Source of the DNA: JAJTHJ01 sp046316025
GTDB taxonomy: Bacteria > Pseudomonadota > Gammaproteobacteria > Burkholderiales > Burkholderiaceae_F
Assembly: GCA_046316025.1 (NCBI GenBank)
Contig: JBKCXU010000010.1
Location: forward strand, 1-28,894
Reading direction: 5' to 3'
Length of the DNA stretch: 28,894 bases
The position numbers were made by a program, and so were the translations under genes. The notes below the pieces were generated by a model, which was not told where the DNA came from, searched no databases, and worked only from the letters and a program-made list of their open reading frames with translations. The stretch's first letter is position 1. The number at the start of each line of letters is the position of its first letter. Positions 24,904-28,894 of this stretch are shown here, in pieces.

Positions 24904-26511
24904 ATGATCTCCGATACCGTGGTCGAACTGTCGCGCTGGCAATTTGCCGCCACCGCGATGTTCCATTTCATCTTCGTGCCGCTGACGCTGGGACTGAGCT
25001 TCCTGCTGGCGATCATGGAGTCGGTCTACGTGATGACCGGCCGCCCGATCTACCGCGAGATGACGAAGTTCTGGGGCAAGCTCTTCGGCATCAACTTCGC
25101 CATCGGCGTGGCTACCGGCATCACGATGGAGTTCCAGTTCGGCCTGAACTGGAGCTACTACTCGCACTACGTGGGCGACATCTTCGGCACGCCGCTGGCG
25201 ATCGAGGGGCTGATGGCGTTTTTCCTCGAATCGACCTTCATCGGCCTGTTCTTTTTCGGCTGGGAGCGCCTCACGAAGATTCAGCATTTGATCGTCACCT
25301 GGCTGGTGGCCCTGGGGTCGAACTTCTCGGCGCTGTGGATCCTGATCGCCAACGGCTGGATGCAGAACCCGGTCGGCGCGGCGTTCAACTTCGACACCAT
25401 GAGAATGGAGATGACGAGCTTCGCCGAGGTGTTCTTCAACCCGGTGGCTCAGGTCAAGTTCGTGCACACGGTGGCGGCCGGCTACGTGACCGGCGCGACC
25501 TTCGTGCTGGGCGTGTCGGCCTGGTACCTGCTCAAGCGCCGGCACATCGCCTTCGCGCGCCGCTCGTTTGCGGTGGCGGCGGCCTTCGGGCTGGCCTCCA
25601 GCCTGTCGGTGATCGTGCTGGGCGACGAGTCCGGCTACGAATTGGGCGACGTGCAGAAAATGAAGCTCGCGGCGATCGAGGCGATGTGGGAGACCCAGCC
25701 GCCGCCGGCCGCCTTCACCGTGGTGGGCTTTCCGGACCAGCAGGCGATGACCACCCGCGGCGCGATCGAGATTCCCTGGGTGATGGGCATCATCGCCACC
25801 CGCTCGTTCACCAAGGAAGTCACCGGCATCAAGGAACTGATGGCGCACAACGAGCAGCGCATCCGCAGCGGCATCATCGCGGTGGCCACGCTCGAGAAGC
25901 TGCGCGCCGACCGCAACGACCCGGCGCTGCGCGAGAAGTTTTTGCAGCACCTGCCCGACCTCGGCTACGGGCTGCTCGTCAAGCGCCACGCGCCCAACGT
26001 GCTGGCGGCGACCGATGCGCAGATCGCGCGCGCGACCGCCGACACGGTGCCGGACGTGTTCACGCTCTTCTGGACCTTCCGCATCATGGTCGGCGCGGGC
26101 TTCGTGCTGCTCGTCCTCTTCCTCTGGGCGTTCTGGGCGGCGGCCAAGCGCGCGGCCGACAAGCATCCGCTGCTGCTCAAGCTCGCGGTCTTTGCGATCC
26201 CTCTGCCCTGGATTGCGGCCGAGTCGGGCTGGTACGTGGCGGAGATGGGCCGCCAGCCCTGGACCGTGGGCGGCATGTTGCCGACCTGGATGTCGGCCTC
26301 CAGCCTGACGGTCGGGCAGGCCGCCTTCGCGCTGGCCGGCTTCGTGCTGCTGTATTCGGCGCTGGCGGTGGTCGAGATTTACCTGATGGTGCGCACCATC
26401 CGCAAAGGCCCGGCCGAGGGCGCGGCGCCACCCGACGGCAGCGCCGCCGCGCGGCCCGCGGGCGGCGCCGCAGCGCTGGTGCTGCAACCGCAGTCCGAAC
26501 GCCGCGAATAG
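24904..26511 (+). CDS. cydA: Cytochrome bd ubiquinol oxidase subunit I
   Basis: A 535-residue inner-membrane subunit that oxidises quinol and carries hemes b558, b595 and d. The ligands align with E. coli CydA at a constant offset of two: H21 (E. coli H19), H188 (H186) and M395 (M393), with E101 and E109 of the conserved EGLMAFFLES segment and R393. The Q-loop is long, with the conserved GDESGYELGDVQK start (about residues 240-252) and the full insert to about 385, so this is the long-loop (bd-I) type. The C-terminal tail (about 500-535) is Ala/Pro-rich. GGAGGG lies seven bases before the ATG. It is the first gene of cydABX-D, behind an FNR-like box. Confidence 0.97.
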   Translation: MISDTVVELSRWQFAATAMFHFIFVPLTLGLSFLLAIMESVYVMTGRPIYREMTKFWGKLFGINFAIGVATGITMEFQFGLNWSYYSHYVGDIFGTPLAIEGLMAFFLESTFIGLFFFGWERLTKIQHLIVTWLVALGSNFSALWILIANGWMQNPVGAAFNFDTMRMEMTSFAEVFFNPVAQVKFVHTVAAGYVTGATFVLGVSAWYLLKRRHIAFARRSFAVAAAFGLASSLSVIVLGDESGYELGDVQKMKLAAIEAMWETQPPPAAFTVVGFPDQQAMTTRGAIEIPWVMGIIATRSFTKEVTGIKELMAHNEQRIRSGIIAVATLEKLRADRNDPALREKFLQHLPDLGYGLLVKRHAPNVLAATDAQIARATADTVPDVFTLFWTFRIMVGAGFVLLVLFLWAFWAAAKRAADKHPLLLKLAVFAIPLPWIAAESGWYVAEMGRQPWTVGGMLPTWMSASSLTVGQAAFALAGFVLLYSALAVVEIYLMVRTIRKGPAEGAAPPDGSAAARPAGGAAALVLQPQSERRE

Positions 26512-26532
26512 CGCGCCGCAGGAGAGACGACG

Positions 26533-27693
26533 ATGCACGAGTTACTGCAATTTCTGATGAGCTACGAGACGCTGCGCGCGGTGTGGTGGCTCTTCCTGGG
26601 CGTGCTGCTGGTGGGCTTTGCGATCAGCGGCGGCTTCGACCTCGGCGTGGGCATGCTGCTTCCGGTGCTGGCCCGCGCCGACGAGGAGCGGCGCGTGCTG
26701 ATCAACGTGGTCGGGCCGACCTGGGACGGCAATCAGGTCTGGCTGATCCTCGGCGCCGGCGCGGTGTTCGCGGCCTTTCCGCCGATCTACGCGACCGCGT
26801 TTTCCGGATTTTTCGTGGCCCTGCTGCTGGTGCTGTTCGCGCTCATTTTGCGGCCGGTGGGCTTCGAGTACCGCAGCAAGATCGCCGATCCGCGCTGGCG
26901 CTCGACCTGGGACTGGTGCCTGTTCATCGCCGGCTTCGTGCCGACACTGGTGATCGGCGTGGCCTTCGGCAATCTGCTGCAAGGGGTGCCGTTCCGCTTC
27001 GATGCCGACCTGCGCTCGTTCTACGAAGGCAATTTTTTCCAGTTGCTGAACCCGTTTGCGCTGCTCGTAGGCGCGGTCTGCGTGTCGATGCTGGCGATGC
27101 ACGGTGCGATCTATCTGCAACTGAAGACCGAGGGCAGCCTGCAGGCGCGGGCGCGCTTTGCCGCGATCGTCGCCGCGCTGGCGCTGGCCGCGACCTTCAC
27201 GCTGGCCGGCGTGTTCGTGGCCGGGATGATCGAAGGCTTCATCGTCACCGGCGGGCTGGCGCACGACGGGCCGTCCAATCCGCTGTTGAAGACCGTGACG
27301 CGTTCGCCCGGCGCCTGGCTGGCCAACTTCGGCGCGCTGCCCGCGCTGTGGCTGCTGCCGGTGCTGGGCATCGCCGGGGCGCTCGCCACTGCGCTGCTGG
27401 CCGCGCGCCACCGGCCCGGGCTGGGTTTCATCACGAGTGCGGTCGCGCTGACGATGGTGATCTTCACGGTCGGCGCGGCGATGTTCCCGTTCCTGATGCC
27501 GTCGAGCCTGAACCCGAATCACAGCCTGACCGTGTGGGACGCCAGTTCCAGCCTGCTGACGCTGCGCTGGATGTTCTGGATGGTGATCCTGTTCCTGCCG
27601 CTGATCCTCGTCTACACGGGCTGGGTCTACAGCAAGCTGCGCGGCACGGTGACGGTCGAGCAGATCAAAACCTCGCAAGGCCATCTTTACTAG
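26533..27693 (+). CDS. cydB: Cytochrome bd ubiquinol oxidase subunit II
   Basis: A 386-residue inner-membrane partner of CydA with about eight to nine hydrophobic segments. Conserved family segments are ISGGFDLGVGMLLP (about residues 31-44) with the acidic residue of the proton path (D36), VGPTWDGNQVWLI (about 60-72), and the late MFPFLMPSSLNPNHSLTVWDASSS. Length and pattern match E. coli CydB. GGAGAG precedes the ATG, which lies 21 bases after cydA. The stop codon is part of the Shine-Dalgarno sequence (TAGGAG) for cydX. Confidence 0.97.
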   Translation: MHELLQFLMSYETLRAVWWLFLGVLLVGFAISGGFDLGVGMLLPVLARADEERRVLINVVGPTWDGNQVWLILGAGAVFAAFPPIYATAFSGFFVALLLVLFALILRPVGFEYRSKIADPRWRSTWDWCLFIAGFVPTLVIGVAFGNLLQGVPFRFDADLRSFYEGNFFQLLNPFALLVGAVCVSMLAMHGAIYLQLKTEGSLQARARFAAIVAALALAATFTLAGVFVAGMIEGFIVTGGLAHDGPSNPLLKTVTRSPGAWLANFGALPALWLLPVLGIAGALATALLAARHRPGLGFITSAVALTMVIFTVGAAMFPFLMPSSLNPNHSLTVWDASSSLLTLRWMFWMVILFLPLILVYTGWVYSKLRGTVTVEQIKTSQGHLY

Positions 27694-27704
27694 GAGCACG
27701 GACC

Positions 27705-27806
27705 ATGTGGTACTTCACCTGGATATTGGGCGTGCTGCTCGCCTGCGCCGCCGCCATCGTCAACGCCATGTGGCTCGAGCTGCAGGGCTACCCGGACGAG
27801 CGGTAG
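27705..27806 (+). CDS. cydX: Cytochrome bd small subunit CydX
   Basis: A 33-residue single-pass membrane peptide that stabilises the heme site of the bd oxidase. It opens with MWYFTWILGVLLAC, almost the same as E. coli CydX, followed by a hydrophobic stretch and a polar end ELQGYPDER. It starts 12 bases after the cydB stop with GGAG at suitable distance. It is easily missed because of its size. Confidence 0.95.
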   Translation: MWYFTWILGVLLACAAAIVNAMWLELQGYPDER

Positions 27807-27847
27807 CCCGCCTGCGGACGCGCCGCCGGTCAGCGCACGGCGCCGCC

Positions 27848-28894
27848 ATGCCGCCCGCCCCGCCCGACGCGGCCGCGCGCTGGCTGCACGGACTGCGGCC
27901 ACACGCACGGCGGTGGGTGGCACAGGCGATTGCCGCCGGCGCGGCGGGCGCGCTGCTGACGATCGCGCAGGCCTGGTGGCTGGCCGATCTGCTCGCCAGC
28001 GCGGTGCTGGCACCGGAGTCCTTCGCGTCCGGCCCGGCGCTGGCGGTGCTGGCGGCGCTGCTCGCCGCGCGCGCGCTGGCCGCGGCCTGGCGACAGCGCG
28101 CCGGCTTTGAGGCGGGCCGGGCGGCCCGTGCGGTGGCGCGTGAGCGCACGCTGGATGCGTTGGCCGCCACCCCGCCCGGCGCGCGCCCCGACGCGGGCGC
28201 GGCCAGCACCGAAGTGCTCGAACACGTGGAGGCGCTGGACGGCTATTTCGCGCATTACCTGCCGCAGGTCGCGCTGGTGCTGCTGGTGCCGACGGCGATC
28301 CTGCTCGCGGTGCTGCCGTTGTCGTGGCTGGCGGCGGCGATCCTGCTCGCCACGGTGCCGCCCATCCCGCTCTTCATGGCGCTGGTGGGCAGCCGCGCGC
28401 GCGCGGCCAGCGACGCGCAGTTCGAGCGGCAGCGGCAGTTGGGCGGGCGTTTTCTCGACCTGTTGCGCGGACTGCCGACGCTGAAGCTGCTGGGCGCCGC
28501 GCGCGCGCAGCAGCAGACGGTGGCCGCCGCCGCCGACGGCTACCGGCAGAGCACGCTGGCGGTGCTGCGGTTGGCGTTCTTGTCCTCGGCGGTGCTGGAG
28601 CTTTTCGCGTCGCTGGCGATCGCGATGCTGGCGCTGTACCTCGGCTTGTCGCTGCTCGGTCGGCTCGACCTCGGCTTCTGGGCCGCCGGCGGCACCGATC
28701 TGCACGCAGCGCTCTTCATTCTGCTGCTGGCGCCGGAGTTCTACGCGCCGTTGCGCGCGCTCGGCCAGCACTATCACGCGCGCGCGCACGCGCTGGCCGC
28801 GGCGACGGTTCTGGCGCAGCGCGAAGCGCAGGCGCAGGCGCAGGCCGCCCGCCACGGCGGCTCCCGGCTGCCTCGACCGGACCGCGTGGCGCTG
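27848..28894 (+). CDS. cydD: Thiol reductant ABC exporter subunit CydD, 3' end outside the window
   Basis: The first 349 residues of an ABC transporter half-molecule; the E. coli protein is 588 residues, so the nucleotide-binding domain lies beyond the window. The visible part is the transmembrane domain, with hydrophobic segments near residues 20-40, 58-75, 135-155, 158-178 and 245-270. It carries the conserved YFAHYLPQVALVLLVP (about 128-143), RFLDLLRGLPTLKLLGAA (about 202-219) and LAPEFYAPLRALGQHYHA (about 297-314) segments of CydD. CydDC exports glutathione and cysteine and is required for cytochrome bd assembly, which fits its place 41 bases after cydX. A cydC gene probably follows. No clear Shine-Dalgarno sequence precedes the chosen ATG. 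Confidence 0.9.
   Translation, partial: MPPAPPDAAARWLHGLRPHARRWVAQAIAAGAAGALLTIAQAWWLADLLASAVLAPESFASGPALAVLAALLAARALAAAWRQRAGFEAGRAARAVARERTLDALAATPPGARPDAGAASTEVLEHVEALDGYFAHYLPQVALVLLVPTAILLAVLPLSWLAAAILLATVPPIPLFMALVGSRARAASDAQFERQRQLGGRFLDLLRGLPTLKLLGAARAQQQTVAAAADGYRQSTLAVLRLAFLSSAVLELFASLAIAMLALYLGLSLLGRLDLGFWAAGGTDLHAALFILLLAPEFYAPLRALGQHYHARAHALAAATVLAQREAQAQAQAARHGGSRLPRPDRVAL

Noticed and set aside
24796..26538. 580-codon minus-strand open frame opposite cydA
   Set aside because: It is fully antisense to cydA, rich in His/Arg/Gln with no domain, and is a stop-poor shadow of high GC content.

Overview
This 28.9 kb window is high-GC, gene-dense chromosomal DNA. The gene content points to a betaproteobacterium, possibly Rhodocyclales or Burkholderiales. 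The supporting evidence is the linkage of rhodanese, grxC, secB and gpsA opposite gpmA, an SlmA-type nucleoid occlusion factor near argB, a bd-I type cytochrome oxidase with CydX, and a six-gene Mrp antiporter operon with fused A and B subunits. The taxonomic call is inference from gene content. I see no tRNA, rRNA, CRISPR array, transposase or prophage gene, and no gene-free stretch longer than about 270 bases.

Layout. Bases 1-2703 (minus strand) are an operon: rhodanese, grxC, secB, gpsA, LOG-family protein (cut by the window edge). Divergently, 2773-7637 (plus) carries gpmA, an EnvC-like murein hydrolase activator, a CtpA-type S41 protease, a MoeB/ThiF-family E1-like enzyme and dsbB. Bases 7634-11451 (minus) hold two tandem, paralogous TPR proteins with glycosyltransferase-9-like C-terminal domains. 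Bases 11679-16237 (minus) hold argB, a DUF4345-like membrane protein, a HAD hydrolase, sppA and slmA. A small copper-chaperone-like HMA protein (16336-16539) lies on the plus strand.

Bases 16554-22705 (minus) are the Mrp operon, mnhAB-C-D-E-F-G, followed by an unlisted 57-residue basic ORF. Its junctions overlap by 1-4 bases, except C/D, where a 124-base palindromic repeat sits. Then come a DUF2062 protein (plus), a CaCA-family Na+/Ca2+ exchanger (minus), and cydA-cydB-cydX-cydD (plus, cydD cut by the window end). An FNR/Anr-like box lies 64 bases upstream of cydA.

Functionally, the left part is housekeeping: glycolysis, glycerol-3-phosphate supply, protein export, thiol redox, cell division and envelope proteolysis. 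The right part is bioenergetic: Na+/H+ antiport, Ca2+ exchange, and a high-affinity quinol oxidase with its assembly exporter. Nothing amounts to a clearly new system. The least explained pieces are the tandem TPR/glycosyltransferase pair, the 57-residue basic ORF, the palindromic repeat inside the Mrp operon, and the hairpin that occupies the ribosome-binding region of the moeB-like gene.
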